Source: Fictibacillus arsenicus | Lineage (GTDB): Bacteria > Bacillota > Bacilli > Bacillales > Fictibacillaceae | NCBI RefSeq assembly: GCF_001642935.1 | Contig: NZ_CP016761.1 | Span: 372,001 to 436,000 of the forward strand | Length of the DNA stretch: 64,000 nucleotides | Reading direction: 5' to 3' | In this document: positions 18,065 through 25,984 of the stretch, piece by piece | Numbering within the stretch: position 1 is the first letter of the stretch | Layout of the letters: the number at the start of each line of letters is the position of its first letter | The notes under the pieces: generated by a model | What the model was told of the DNA's origin: nothing | Databases searched by the model: none | Seen by the model: only the letters and a program-made list of their open reading frames with translations | Translations under genes and position numbers: made by a program

Positions 18065-18976
18065 TTATATCTCTTTAATAGAGATTTCTTTTACTAATTT
18101 CTCAACTAGCTCTTTTGTACAAAGATCTTCCGAAAATGCAGTAGCACTACCAGAAGCGACTCCGTAATTAAATGCGGTTTGAATATCGTTATGCTGGATA
18201 ATCTGTGACAGAAAACCAGCTACTACTGAATCTCCAGCGCCAACAGAATTTTTTACGATTCCAGCTGGTACATTAGCAAGAAGAGCGTGCTGCTTATTAA
18301 GGAAAATTGCACCCTCACCAGCCATAGAAACGATGACATTCTCCACACCTTCATTCAGCAATTTCTTCCCATAAAAAACCGCGTCTTCAACACTCTCAAT
18401 CTTAGTTTGAAAAAGAGCGCCCAGCTCGTGATGATTAGGTTTTATTAAAAATGGACTATGAGGAAAAGTCTTTATAAGTGCTGTTCCTGCTGTATCAATA
18501 ACAGCTTTTACACCTTTTTGAAGGCATTTTTTTGCAATCTCTCCGTAAAAATCTTCTGAGATAGATTGAGGGATACTTCCCGCTAAAACGAGAAAGTCAC
18601 CTTCATTCATACTGTTTATCTTTTCAAGCAGTTTTTTCTGATTAGAAGAAGAGATACTTGGGCCAAGTCCATTAATCTCTGTTTCTTTTTCGGATTTGAG
18701 TTTTACATTGATTCTTGTAACATCCGAAACTGTTATGAAATCGTGGATAATCGTTTCATTTGTGAGAAATTCTTTTATGAATTCTCCCGTAAAGCCACCG
18801 GTATATCCTAAAGCAGTACTTTCAATCCCTAGACGTTTAAGGACTCTGGAAACATTGATTCCTTTTCCGCCAGGATACATTTGCGCTGATTCTGTCCGGT
18901 TCAGATGACCTTCTTTAAAGTATTTTACTCTTGCGACGTAATCAATGGATGGATTGAGTGTGCAAGTATATATCAT
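18065..18976 (-). CDS. fruK: 1-phosphofructokinase
   Basis: PfkB-family kinase of 303 residues that turns fructose-1-phosphate from FruA into fructose-1,6-bisphosphate for glycolysis. The two PfkB signatures are present: MYPGGKGINVSRVL near the N-terminus and NSVGAGDSVVAGF with the catalytic Asp near the C-terminus. Its first codons overlap the end of fruR by 4 bases, indicating translational coupling. Confidence 0.96.
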   Translation of the reverse strand: MIYTCTLNPSIDYVARVKYFKEGHLNRTESAQMYPGGKGINVSRVLKRLGIESTALGYTGGFTGEFIKEFLTNETIIHDFITVSDVTRINVKLKSEKETEINGLGPSISSSNQKKLLEKINSMNEGDFLVLAGSIPQSISEDFYGEIAKKCLQKGVKAVIDTAGTALIKTFPHSPFLIKPNHHELGALFQTKIESVEDAVFYGKKLLNEGVENVIVSMAGEGAIFLNKQHALLANVPAGIVKNSVGAGDSVVAGFLSQIIQHNDIQTAFNYGVASGSATAFSEDLCTKELVEKLVKEISIKEI

Positions 18977-19725
18977 GATGTCACAACCCTTATTTCTGTT
19001 TTATCTTCAAAATCATAGGCAGCGTCTTCGTCCATTTCGTTTGTTAAAATGACAGCTTCGTTTAAATCAGCAACTTTGGAGAACGAAGCTTCGTTGAACT
19101 TGCTGTAATCAGCTAAAATAAAAGCTTCTTGTGAAAGAGAGATCGCAAGCCGTTTTACTGCTGCTTCCTCAGGGTCAGGTGTAGTGAATCCCGCCTCAAG
19201 ATGTACGCCGTTTATCCCCATGAAGCATTTATCGAACCTGTATGAGCTTAAGCTGTTAAGTGCTCCGCTGCCGACAAGTGCTTTTGTTTTGGGTTTAACG
19301 AGACCGCCAACCAAATACGTAGTAATTTGGTGTTCAGTCAAAGCCTCCAGGTGAGAAATGCCGTTCGTGACCACAGTTATCGCTTTATCCTTCAAATGAG
19401 GGATCATCAGGTGTGTTGTCGTACCGGCATCAATGTATATACAGTCGCCATCATTGACGATCGTTGCGGCAAAGTTTGCGATTTTCTCTTTTTCTGAAGA
19501 ATTTCTGGCTGTCTTTTCGACCACGCTTAACTCTTCACTTTTTTGGTGCAGAAGAGAAGCGCCGCCGTGTACTCGTTTAAGTTTCTTTTCTTTTTGAAGC
19601 TGGCTCAAATCTCTCCGGATTGTTGATTCGGAAGAAGATGTGGCCTCTACTAGTTCTTGTATCGTAACGACTTGCTTTTCGCCTAATCGTTCAATGATTT
19701 TACGATGCCTTTCAGGAGTTAACAT
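18973..19725 (-). CDS. fruR: fructose operon repressor, DeoR family
   Basis: Regulator with an N-terminal DeoR helix-turn-helix (TPERHRKIIERL...ESTIRRDLSQL, residues about 3-57) and a sugar-phosphate-binding C-terminal domain (IYIDAGTTT, NGISHLE, VLVGG-like segments). Probably senses fructose-1-phosphate. I chose the ATG of MLTPERH because ggagg lies 8 bases before it; an in-frame ATG six codons upstream overlaps that ribosome site. First gene of the fru operon. Direct repeats upstream are its likely operators. Confidence 0.94.
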   Translation of the reverse strand: MLTPERHRKIIERLGEKQVVTIQELVEATSSSESTIRRDLSQLQKEKKLKRVHGGASLLHQKSEELSVVEKTARNSSEKEKIANFAATIVNDGDCIYIDAGTTTHLMIPHLKDKAITVVTNGISHLEALTEHQITTYLVGGLVKPKTKALVGSGALNSLSSYRFDKCFMGINGVHLEAGFTTPDPEEAAVKRLAISLSQEAFILADYSKFNEASFSKVADLNEAVILTNEMDEDAAYDFEDKTEIRVVTS

Positions 19726-19762
19726 TTTATAAACCTCCAACAATCTTCATTCATTGACCTCA

Positions 19763-19832
19763 GTTTAACGTAAGCCCTTACATTTTTCAATCAAAAACAT
19801 TCAAATTCAATCAAAAACAATCAATGATATCA
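19763..19832 (-). promoter_or_regulatory. fru promoter with FruR operator repeats
   Basis: Two exact 14-base direct repeats TTCAATCAAAAACA (19786-19799 and 19806-19819) sit exactly 20 bases, two helical turns, apart. A partial third copy (ATCAATGA) follows. On the minus strand a -35 TTGAAA (19785-19790) and a -10 TTAAAC (19763-19768) with 16-base spacing overlap the first repeat. DeoR-type regulators commonly bind such TGTTTTTGATTG repeats. Confidence 0.75.
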
Positions 19833-19880
19833 TCAACAAATTTATCCAATTGCTTGTTATAATGGTAGGTACAACATAAT

Positions 19881-20110
19881 AAAAGGCTGTTTTAGTAAAC
19901 ATTGTTGCTGTTTGAAAGTGGTTGATTTCCGCTCCAGGATGCTCGCTTTCCGCGGGGCGTGCGGTGAGCCTCCTCGCGCTTTGCGCCTTTAGGAGTCTCA
20001 CCTGTCCCGCTGATCCCGCAGGAGTCTCGCACCTTGCACTCCAATCAACTAGGCAAAGAAGCTTCTTAACAAAAAAATTTGAATAGCTACAAACTTTTTT
20101 TAAAAAGCCT
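19881..20110 (+). repeat. dispersed palindromic repeat, copy 2 (basic form)
   Basis: Basic form without a cassette: outer arm AAAGGCTGTTTTAGTAAAC, then GTTGATTTCCGCTCCAGG, central hairpin GTGAGCCTCCT...AGGAGTCTCAC, then CTCCAATCAACT and outer arm ending AAAAAGCCT. GTTGATT and AATCAAC are inverted ends. It occupies the gap between fruR and the AAC(3)-like gene. Confidence 0.9.
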
Positions 20111-20128
20111 AAAGAAAGAGTGAACAGA

Positions 20129-20941
20129 ATGGATACTGATTTTCCAAAAACGAGGTCTTCTTTAGCTGAAGATTTCCGCAATCTTGGTTTGAAAGAGGGC
20201 ATGACTGTAATTGTGCACTCTTCCCTTAAATCGCTAGGCTGGGTAGTGGGCGGACCGGTTGCCGTTGTACAAGCTTTGATGGACGTACTAACAGAAGAAG
20301 GAACACTTGTGATGCCTGCACATACTGCTCATTATTCAGATCCCGCTGGCTGGCTGAATCCGCCGGTACCTGAAGAATGGTGGCCAGTCATTCGTGATGA
20401 AATGCCGGCTTTTGATCCTGAGATTACACCGACATATTTTATGGGAGCGATTGTTGAAGCTTTTCGAACGTTTCCTGGAGTAATAAGAAGCAACCATCCT
20501 ACTGAATCTTTTGCGGCGTGGGGGAAAAATAAAGAAACGATCATAAACGGTCAAACTCTTGATTTTGCTTTAGGAGAGGATTCACCGCTTGGGAAAATGT
20601 ATGAACTGGGCGGCCACGTTCTTTTAATTGGCGTGGGTTATGAATCTAATACGACGATGCATCTGGCAGAACACCGTGTTCCTAACCCAAAAACAGAAGA
20701 GAACGCAGGACCATATTATCTGGATGGCCAGCGCGTTTGGAAGACTTTTACTCAAGTTTCTTATCGTGAGGAACTTTTTGAGGAGATCGGCAATGCATAT
20801 GAGGAAGCAGGTCACACAGTAAAAAAAGGGAAAGCAGGATTAGCAGAATGCCGTCTGATTCCGCAAGTGGAACTAGTGGACTTCACGAAACAATATCTTG
20901 TAAACTACGATAAGGCATTAAAGCCTGCAACGAATGCTTAA
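20129..20941 (+). CDS. aminoglycoside N(3)-acetyltransferase-like protein
   Basis: Member of the antibiotic N-acetyltransferase (AAC(3)) fold, 270 residues. Typical pieces are VIVHSSLKSLGWVVGG, EGTLVMPAHT, NHPTESFAAWG, EDSPLGKMYELGG, and the conserved HLAEHR. Chromosomal members in Bacillus (YokD/BA2930 type) use acetyl-CoA; whether this one acts on aminoglycosides cannot be told. The ATG start has aaagaaagag 8 bases upstream; a GTG three codons earlier lacks a site. Confidence 0.88.
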   Translation: MDTDFPKTRSSLAEDFRNLGLKEGMTVIVHSSLKSLGWVVGGPVAVVQALMDVLTEEGTLVMPAHTAHYSDPAGWLNPPVPEEWWPVIRDEMPAFDPEITPTYFMGAIVEAFRTFPGVIRSNHPTESFAAWGKNKETIINGQTLDFALGEDSPLGKMYELGGHVLLIGVGYESNTTMHLAEHRVPNPKTEENAGPYYLDGQRVWKTFTQVSYREELFEEIGNAYEEAGHTVKKGKAGLAECRLIPQVELVDFTKQYLVNYDKALKPATNA

Positions 20942-20996
20942 TTTGTAGAATTTACGGGTATCTTAAGAGCAAATCCACTGAAAAGAGGGAATTGTT

Positions 20997-21359
20997 ATGA
21001 GACGTTCCGTACCTGCAACGATTATTTCATTTATTGTAGGCATCATTCAATTAATTTTAGTTTTACGTTTCATTTTTCAATTGTTCAACGCAAATGAAGG
21101 AGCCGCCTTTGCTCAGCTAATATATGGATTAAGTGAGCCGCTGCTGCTGCCTTTCAAAGCTATATTCCCGAACATCGAACTCGCAAATGGTTTTGTTGTA
21201 GAGCTGTCGACCATCATAGCGATTATTGTCTATGGAGTGGTGGGTATGCTGCTTAAGCGACTTTTCACAGTCAGAAAAGACCCCGTGCACCGAGAGACAG
21301 TGATCAGGGAAGAGCCGACATCGCACGAGAAGAGAATTATTGAAGAGAAGCGCAGATAA
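20997..21359 (+). CDS. YggT family membrane protein
   Basis: 120-residue protein with two or three hydrophobic helices and the YggT/Ycf19 pattern (FIFQLF...YGLSEPLLLPFKAIFPN), followed by a charged C-terminal tail (about residues 95-120). Function unknown; family members have been linked to membrane organisation or osmotic tolerance. Preceded by gggaattgtt; a dispersed repeat follows. Confidence 0.75.
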   Translation: MRRSVPATIISFIVGIIQLILVLRFIFQLFNANEGAAFAQLIYGLSEPLLLPFKAIFPNIELANGFVVELSTIIAIIVYGVVGMLLKRLFTVRKDPVHRETVIREEPTSHEKRIIEEKRR

Positions 21360-21362
21360 ATT

Positions 21363-21644
21363 GAAAGGCTGTTTTCATAAACTTTGTTGTTCTCGTAAGT
21401 AGTTGATTTCCGTTCCAGGATGCTCGCTTTTCCGCGGGGTGTGCGGTGAGCCTCCTAGCGCTTTGCGCTTTAGGAGTCTCACTGCCCCACTCATCCCGCA
21501 GGACAAGGAAAGTTTCGACAGCGTTACATCTCACGAAGAAAATGTGATTTTTCATTTTCGAGGAGTCTCGCACCTTGCACTCCAATCAACTTGTCAATGA
21601 AGAGAATGGACGTAAGAAAGCAACATTATTTTAGAAAAGAGCTA
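21363..21644 (+). repeat. dispersed palindromic repeat, copy 3 (type I cassette)
   Basis: Same ends and central hairpin as copy 2, with an extra block of roughly 60 bases between the hairpin and the right end (GACAGCGTTACATCTC, AAAATGTGATTTTTCATTTT). The block is shared with copy 1 and forms its own small hairpin. Confidence 0.9.
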
Positions 21645-21650
21645 ATTAAA

Positions 21651-21688
21651 AACGCACTCTCCCGACATTGGGGGTGTGCGTTTTTTGA
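21651..21688. terminator. bidirectional terminator
   Basis: ACGCACTCTCCC pairs with GGGGGTGTGCGT, with T-runs on both strands. It serves the converging yggT and DsrE genes. Confidence 0.85.
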
Positions 21689-21715
21689 TTCGGTTACCAT
21701 CGATTAATTTATGTA

Positions 21716-22057
21716 TTAAGCAATCGTAATGACTTCATATTGCGCCGATAGTTCAACGAAATGCGCCATTCCAGAGATTTCTCCAGCTGCCAGTTCATTC
21801 TCCACATTGTAATGATCCACGCAAGTTTTGCATCCAAACACTTTTACACCCTTTTCTTCGATTTCTTTCAGGTGAAGGGAGCACAATGATTGTTCTGTCA
21901 GGCAGTAAACACCGCGATTCATAAAAAAGATTGCTGCAGGCAGGTCTGTTTGCTGTTTCAGTACAGTAAAATATGTTTCCATCACATTTTCGCCTAGGGC
22001 AGGGTCGTTGCCAGTACCAAAAGAATCTGTAGTGACTAGAATGATTTTATTTTGCAT
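21716..22057 (-). CDS. yedF: DsrE-like protein related to the C-terminal half of YedF
   Basis: 113 residues matching the DsrE/F-like domain of the sulfurtransferase-like selenium-metabolism protein YedF: VTTDSFGTGNDPALGENVM, AIFFMNRGVY, and GVKVFGCKTCVDHYNVENEL with a CxxC pair. The N-terminal TusA-like domain usual in clostridial YedF is absent. The family is described as co-occurring with selenium use. That matters here because a UGA-containing peroxiredoxin gene lies at 37249. Single gene with convergent terminator; function otherwise unknown. Confidence 0.75.
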   Translation of the reverse strand: MQNKIILVTTDSFGTGNDPALGENVMETYFTVLKQQTDLPAAIFFMNRGVYCLTEQSLCSLHLKEIEEKGVKVFGCKTCVDHYNVENELAAGEISGMAHFVELSAQYEVITIA

Positions 22058-22152
22058 AAAAAATCACGCCTCTCTTTTTTTATGTGAATTATACCATGCT
22101 TTGACTAGGTTAAGAGACTCTTTGGTATCCTAGTTAGGAGGAGGGTGATAAC

Positions 22153-22896
22153 ATGAATGATTCTCTATTTACAGTAATAGAAAAACAAGAAGGACGCCGT
22201 GCCACGTTTGAAGTCCTTGAATATAAAGAATTGCCTGTAACGAGTGCCGGGTCCAGTTCATCTTATTATGCAAAGGAAACGGGCGTTAAGCTGAAACAAG
22301 TCCGGATTACACTTCGCCAAGGTGCGGTACAAGCTGAGGCGGGTGCTCTTCAGTTTATGAAGGGTGATCTGCAGCTGAAAAGCAACGCAGGCGGTGTTGG
22401 CGGTTTTATGAAAAAAATGGCTTCTAATATTCTTACGGATGAGTCTTTGTTCAAGCCTCTCTATGAGGGTACGGGTGAGATTTATTTAGAGCCTTCCTAT
22501 GGACATTACCTTTTAATGAACCTTAACGAAGAAGAAGTAGTTGCAGATAAAGGAATGTTTTATGCCGCGGAGCCTACAGTGCAGCTTGGTGTCTCAAGAC
22601 AAAAACTAACATCTTCTATAAAAGGTGATGATGGGCTGTTTCAGACAAAATTAAAGGGTTCGGGCTTTTGCGTCCTGCAAAGTCCAGTGCCGCTAAATCA
22701 GATTATGAAAGTTCAATTGAATGATGAAAAACTGCAAGTAGACGGTACGTTTGCTCTTCTTAGAAAAGGTGACATCGACTTTTCGGTTAAGCGTGCATCT
22801 TCTTCCATTGTCGGATCCGCAACGAGCGGGGAAGGCTATTTACATGTTTTTGAAGGAACAGGTGAAGTGTGGCTGGCTCCTACATTAGGCAGATAA
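22153..22896 (+). CDS. AIM24 family protein
   Basis: 247-residue protein of the AIM24 (former DUF124) family with glycine-rich beta repeats (EAGALQFMKGDLQLKSNAGG, GEIYLEPSYGHYLL, GEGYLHVFEGTGEVWLAP). Bacterial members have no defined function. The strong site aggagga precedes the ATG. Monocistronic, ended by a terminator shared with the convergent Hsp20 gene. Confidence 0.85.
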   Translation: MNDSLFTVIEKQEGRRATFEVLEYKELPVTSAGSSSSYYAKETGVKLKQVRITLRQGAVQAEAGALQFMKGDLQLKSNAGGVGGFMKKMASNILTDESLFKPLYEGTGEIYLEPSYGHYLLMNLNEEEVVADKGMFYAAEPTVQLGVSRQKLTSSIKGDDGLFQTKLKGSGFCVLQSPVPLNQIMKVQLNDEKLQVDGTFALLRKGDIDFSVKRASSSIVGSATSGEGYLHVFEGTGEVWLAPTLGR

Positions 22897-22905
22897 AACG
22901 AACAA

Positions 22906-22937
22906 AAGGCTCCTCATGGTATATTGAGGAGCTTTTT
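22906..22937. terminator. bidirectional terminator
   Basis: AAGGCTCCTCA pairs with TGAGGAGCTTT, with T-runs on both sides. Shared by the AIM24 gene and the opposing Hsp20 gene. Confidence 0.85.
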
Positions 22938-22942
22938 CATTC

Positions 22943-23428
22943 TTATTCTTCAAATTTTCCTTCGTCATTCTCGTTCGGAACCTCAATTGGAACAGTAGGA
23001 TTAGCAGTCTCTCCACCACTCTTGTTAACGGTTATCATTAAAATTCCATTATTGTATTGAGCTTTAATATCTTCATTTCTAAACATAAAAGGCAGCTGCA
23101 CAAATCGTTCTGTCCGTTTCATTGATTTTCTCTCTTGGAAATGACCGGTACGTTTATTCTTCATTGACCGAAGTTCTTCTTTTTGAGCTTTAATCTGAAG
23201 TCCCTGGTTGAGCACTTCGATTTGGATATCTTTAGGCTCATATTCTTTTAAGTTTGCGTAGATCCTGTAATCCTGAGTTGTTTCTTCTGTTTCCACCTCA
23301 AATGACAGCTGATCTGCGTATTGCTCGAATTGGGTTATTCCCTTGTTAACAAACTGTTCAAATGACTTTAGCCAGTCATCCATAGAACGGTTATTAAAGA
23401 AAGGCATCAATGGACCTTTTCCAAACAT
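22943..23428 (-). CDS. Hsp20/alpha-crystallin-like protein next to gerPF-like gene
   Basis: About 161 residues; an alpha-crystallin domain is seen at about residues 50-145 (YRIYANLKEYEPKDIQIEVLNQGLQI; final strand NNGILMITVNK). The C-terminal tail has TVPIEVPN, a variant of the I-x-I anchoring motif. The ATG chosen has ggggg about 8 bases upstream; a TTG two codons earlier is less likely. It starts 12 bases after the gerPF-like gene, so both probably follow the same sigma-K-type promoter. It may be a spore-coat small heat-shock protein (as CotM/CotP in B. subtilis); inference. Confidence 0.82.
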   Translation of the reverse strand: MFGKGPLMPFFNNRSMDDWLKSFEQFVNKGITQFEQYADQLSFEVETEETTQDYRIYANLKEYEPKDIQIEVLNQGLQIKAQKEELRSMKNKRTGHFQERKSMKRTERFVQLPFMFRNEDIKAQYNNGILMITVNKSGGETANPTVPIEVPNENDEGKFEE

Positions 23429-23440
23429 CCGCAATACCCC

Positions 23441-23659
23441 CTACGCATTTCCGGCATTATTAGAATCAAATACATCAGGGTCCAGTGTGTTTGTTGCGCT
23501 GACAACATTAATCGTCTGAATAAAGTTCCCTGTATTTCCGCCGCCAGAGCCGTTATATCCTTTTCCTGTTGTCTTAGGATTGATTACTAACGTATCGCCG
23601 AAATTCACAACCCCTTCTGCCGCATTGATGTTGATAGGTGCAACAATCAAACAGGGCAC
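23441..23659 (-). CDS. gerPF: GerPF/GerPA-type spore germination protein
   Basis: 72 residues with the GerP small-protein pattern: VAPININAAEGVVNFGDTLVINPKTTGKGYNGSGGGNTGNFIQTIN, then VVSATNTLDPDVFDSNNAGN. The middle (KGYNGSGGGNTG) and the NVVSATNT..DPDV end match GerPF best. GerP proteins sit in the coat and let germinants reach inner receptors. It starts with GTG after aagggggtg. It lies opposite to gerPA instead of at the end of the gerP operon, which is unusual. Could also be counted as a stand-alone gerPF paralogue. Confidence 0.82.
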   Translation of the reverse strand: MPCLIVAPININAAEGVVNFGDTLVINPKTTGKGYNGSGGGNTGNFIQTINVVSATNTLDPDVFDSNNAGNA

Positions 23660-23714
23660 TTTAACACCCCCTTCTTAAAAAAAGGTTTACGAGTGTGACG
23701 TCGTCCCTTTGAGA

Positions 23715-23742
23715 TAGCTTATGTAGGTAGAAGCCTAAAGGT
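23715..23742 (-). promoter_or_regulatory. sigma-K-type promoter for gerPF-like and hsp20
   Basis: On the minus strand AC (23742-23741) and CATAAGCTA (23723-23715) are 17 bases apart, matching the mother-cell sigma-K pattern AC-N16/17-CATANNNTA. The start codon lies about 55 bases downstream. Confidence 0.7.
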
Positions 23743-23760
23743 GAATAGATGTTTTTTATC

Positions 23761-23788
23761 ACAGAAAGATGGGCGTATGCATAGCATA
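23761..23788 (+). promoter_or_regulatory. sigma-K-type promoter for gerPA operon
   Basis: AC (23761-23762) followed after 17 bases by CATAGCATA (23780-23788), again the sigma-K pattern. It faces away from the minus-strand promoter 20 bases to the left, so both gerP units are predicted to be switched on together late in sporulation. Confidence 0.72.
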
Positions 23789-23819
23789 TGAGGAGAACCT
23801 AACAAAGGACTGAACGTAT

Positions 23820-24041
23820 ATGCCGGCTATCGTAGGAAAGATTTCTGTAAACTCCGTATCTAGCGGTTCCGTATTTCATGTAGGTGACGTCCAGACGATC
23901 TGCCCGGTTAGTTATGCCAAAACTTATGCGGGTGCTGGTTCATTTAATACAGGTGATAATCTTCGTTTGCATAATGGATATAACGTTACATTTACGCAAG
24001 ATCCGGACGTTAATGACAATAACAACGCTACAAATTTTTAA
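23820..24041 (+). CDS. gerPA: spore germination protein GerPA
   Basis: 73 residues: MPAIVGKISVNSVSSGSVFHVGDVQTI, YAGAGSFNTGDN, DPDVNDNNNAT. This is the usual GerPA size and pattern. Coat-associated; gerP mutants in other species germinate slowly because germinants do not pass the coat. First gene of the operon after the sigma-K-type promoter. Confidence 0.92.
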   Translation: MPAIVGKISVNSVSSGSVFHVGDVQTICPVSYAKTYAGAGSFNTGDNLRLHNGYNVTFTQDPDVNDNNNATNF

Positions 24042-24096
24042 GCGACATGCAAATTCCTTAGAAAGAAGGCATACATCTTACTAAGGAGCTGATTGT

Positions 24097-24723
24097 ATGA
24101 ACGAGGAGAGCAACTATTATTTAAGCAAGATGAAGCAGATGCTCGAGGACCAGAATGACAGAATTAAAGAATTGGAGCACCAAATAAAAAAGCTTAAAAG
24201 GCAGGTTAATGTACTCGCTGATGAACCTAAAACGGTAGAATACAAGTTTGATCAATTAAAAGTAGAAAAGCTTGAGGGAACCCTTCACATCGGAATAGGG
24301 CATTCGGCTGAAAGCAAAGATTTAATCGAGCAATTCAATATCGGCCAGAATACGGTTCAAATGCCAGGACAAATGAAGCGCAGTGTCATAGAAAATCCTA
24401 ATTACCGTGAAATGATAAAAGCGATGGATGAGTTTTTTATAAAAGAAGCTCCTGTATATTTGCAATCTCTTGAAACGAAAATAAATGTTCCGCTAGATGA
24501 ATCGTACCGTGTTTTTATCTTGGAAGATGTTCAGCGTCAGGTGCCGGGAAGAATTAAGCATTATCTTACAAAATATGAACCAAAAGATGAGAGGGGACGC
24601 AAAGAAATTCTTCAAAAGACGAAAGAAGATATCTATCGGGGAATTGAAACCTTCATTGTTCACTTAAAAGATTCAAAATCAGACGGAGGTGGAGAGAGTG
24701 AAATTTTGCGTAACCAACCATGA
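24097..24723 (+). CDS. gerPC: spore germination protein GerPC
   Basis: 208 residues; N-terminal coiled coil (about 5-45, MLEDQNDRIKELEHQIKKLK) followed by the GerPC core (KLEGTLHIGIGH...). Needed for coat permeability to germinants in the GerP system. The ribosome site aaggag precedes the ATG. Its end overlaps gerPD by 26 bases. Here it follows gerPA directly, whereas B. subtilis has gerPB in between. Confidence 0.9.
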   Translation: MNEESNYYLSKMKQMLEDQNDRIKELEHQIKKLKRQVNVLADEPKTVEYKFDQLKVEKLEGTLHIGIGHSAESKDLIEQFNIGQNTVQMPGQMKRSVIENPNYREMIKAMDEFFIKEAPVYLQSLETKINVPLDESYRVFILEDVQRQVPGRIKHYLTKYEPKDERGRKEILQKTKEDIYRGIETFIVHLKDSKSDGGGESEILRNQP

Positions 24724-24868
24724 GTTGTTTGTAGGTGAGATCAACATCATCGGGGTTGGTCTATCATCTGTTGTTTTAGTGGGCGATGCAGACTGCATCA
24801 ATCTTGGATCAGCGTTTGACACACCTCCTGAGTCACTTGTTTTAGGAACATCGCTCGTTCCGCTATAG
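24698..24868 (+). CDS. gerPD: spore germination protein GerPD
   Basis: 56-residue protein starting with GTG after ggaggtgga: MKFCVTNHELFVGEINIIGV, then GLSSVVLVGDADCINLGSAF and DTPPESLVLG. The DTPPESL end is a GerPD hallmark. It overlaps gerPC and ends 10 bases before gerPE. Confidence 0.9.
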   Translation: MKFCVTNHELFVGEINIIGVGLSSVVLVGDADCINLGSAFDTPPESLVLGTSLVPL

Positions 24869-24878
24869 AGGTGAGAAA

Positions 24879-25274
24879 ATGTACAGAACATCTGCAGTTG
24901 ATGAAGTGATCTTAAATTCACTTGCCTCATCTTCCATTTTACAAACAGGTGATACAGAGAAAATTCAATGTTTTTCTGCTGCTCTTGCTATTCAAAGAGA
25001 ACGTACAGATTTTGGCAGGTTTGATATCCCGTTAAACAAGTACGACATTTTTTCACAGCCAGTCGTTGTTCCTGTATGTCCGTCAGTACAAATCAAAAAA
25101 ACGTTTAACGCTTGTCCTTTTATAAGAGTGGGAAAAATTGATATTCTCGGTGTATCAAGTTCCGCTCTTCTTCATATAGGCTCAGTCAACGAGATGACGC
25201 TGCAATCCCGTGTAAAGCATATTCGTAACTTTCTTAAAAATCCTTATCCAGAAATTGAGGAGGAGGAATCATGA
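24879..25274 (+). CDS. gerPE: spore germination protein GerPE
   Basis: 131 residues with two GerP-like repeats (NSLASSSILQTGDTEKI and LGVSSSALLHIGSVNEM) typical of GerPE. Start supported by gaggtg. Ends with a 4-base overlap with gerPB. Confidence 0.88.
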   Translation: MYRTSAVDEVILNSLASSSILQTGDTEKIQCFSAALAIQRERTDFGRFDIPLNKYDIFSQPVVVPVCPSVQIKKTFNACPFIRVGKIDILGVSSSALLHIGSVNEMTLQSRVKHIRNFLKNPYPEIEEEES

Positions 25275-25471
25275 ATCTGTTTGTCAGTCAGACAATTGTA
25301 ATTCAGCAATTAAAAGTAGAAGGCATTCAAAATTCCTCAGTACTCCAGATCGGCAGCGCTGGCGTTATACAACCGGTCTCGCAATTATTTAACACAGGCG
25401 GTCATATAGGTCCGGCTCCTCAACTTCCTGATCCTGATCTTCCTTCAGTTCCTTTAGGGCCGCCTTCATAA
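25271..25471 (+). CDS. gerPB: spore germination protein GerPB
   Basis: 66 residues: MNLFVSQTIVIQQLKVEGIQ, NSSVLQIGSAGVIQPVS, FNTGGHIGPAP and a proline-rich end, as in GerPB. In B. subtilis gerPB is the second gene; here it sits at the 3' end of the gerP run, after gerPE. Ribosome site gaggagga. Confidence 0.88.
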   Translation: MNLFVSQTIVIQQLKVEGIQNSSVLQIGSAGVIQPVSQLFNTGGHIGPAPQLPDPDLPSVPLGPPS

Positions 25472-25484
25472 GAGGTGAATATGA

Positions 25485-25925
25485 ATGGACACTTGGAAAC
25501 AAATGATGGACTGGAAAAGGATGGCGGAAGAATACTTTGGCGACCAGTTCTTTGCACCTAATCAAGCACCGAGTTCTGAGATAAGGAACGAAAATCCGCT
25601 TTGCAACATATACGAAACACCTCAGGAAATCTGCTGTGTACTTGCGCTGCCTGGATTGAACCGCACCGAGGACGTTGAAGTACTTGTAGATCCATTCAAA
25701 TTGACGGTGCAAGGGAAATTATCTATTTCTCTTGATTCCTATCGTTTGAATACCGAAGAATTTCAGCTTGGGGAATTTAGGCGGGAGATCACACTTCCTG
25801 TCAGGGTACACCAAGATCCTGTTCAAGCGCATTACAGAAAAGGGCTGCTTTTTATCCGGATGCTGAAAGATACAAGACCTGGTGCCAATCAAAGAAAAGT
25901 AAATCTGCATTGGGTACAGGAATAA
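25485..25925 (+). CDS. Hsp20-like protein at the end of the gerP operon
   Basis: 146 residues with an alpha-crystallin-like domain (about 40-135; CNIYETPQEICCVLALPGLNR, VLVDPFKLTVQGKL, REITLPVRV, KGLLFIRML). It starts 13 bases after gerPB with gaggtg, so it belongs to the gerP transcript and is probably made in the mother cell. Together with the other Hsp20 at 22943 it frames the gerP cluster, suggesting a coat-assembly role; inference. Confidence 0.8.
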   Translation: MDTWKQMMDWKRMAEEYFGDQFFAPNQAPSSEIRNENPLCNIYETPQEICCVLALPGLNRTEDVEVLVDPFKLTVQGKLSISLDSYRLNTEEFQLGEFRREITLPVRVHQDPVQAHYRKGLLFIRMLKDTRPGANQRKVNLHWVQE

Positions 25926-25984
25926 GTAATGAAGCTTGACGAGCGCTTAGGTTATCGCTTACAATTTAGAAAAATAACGGAAGG

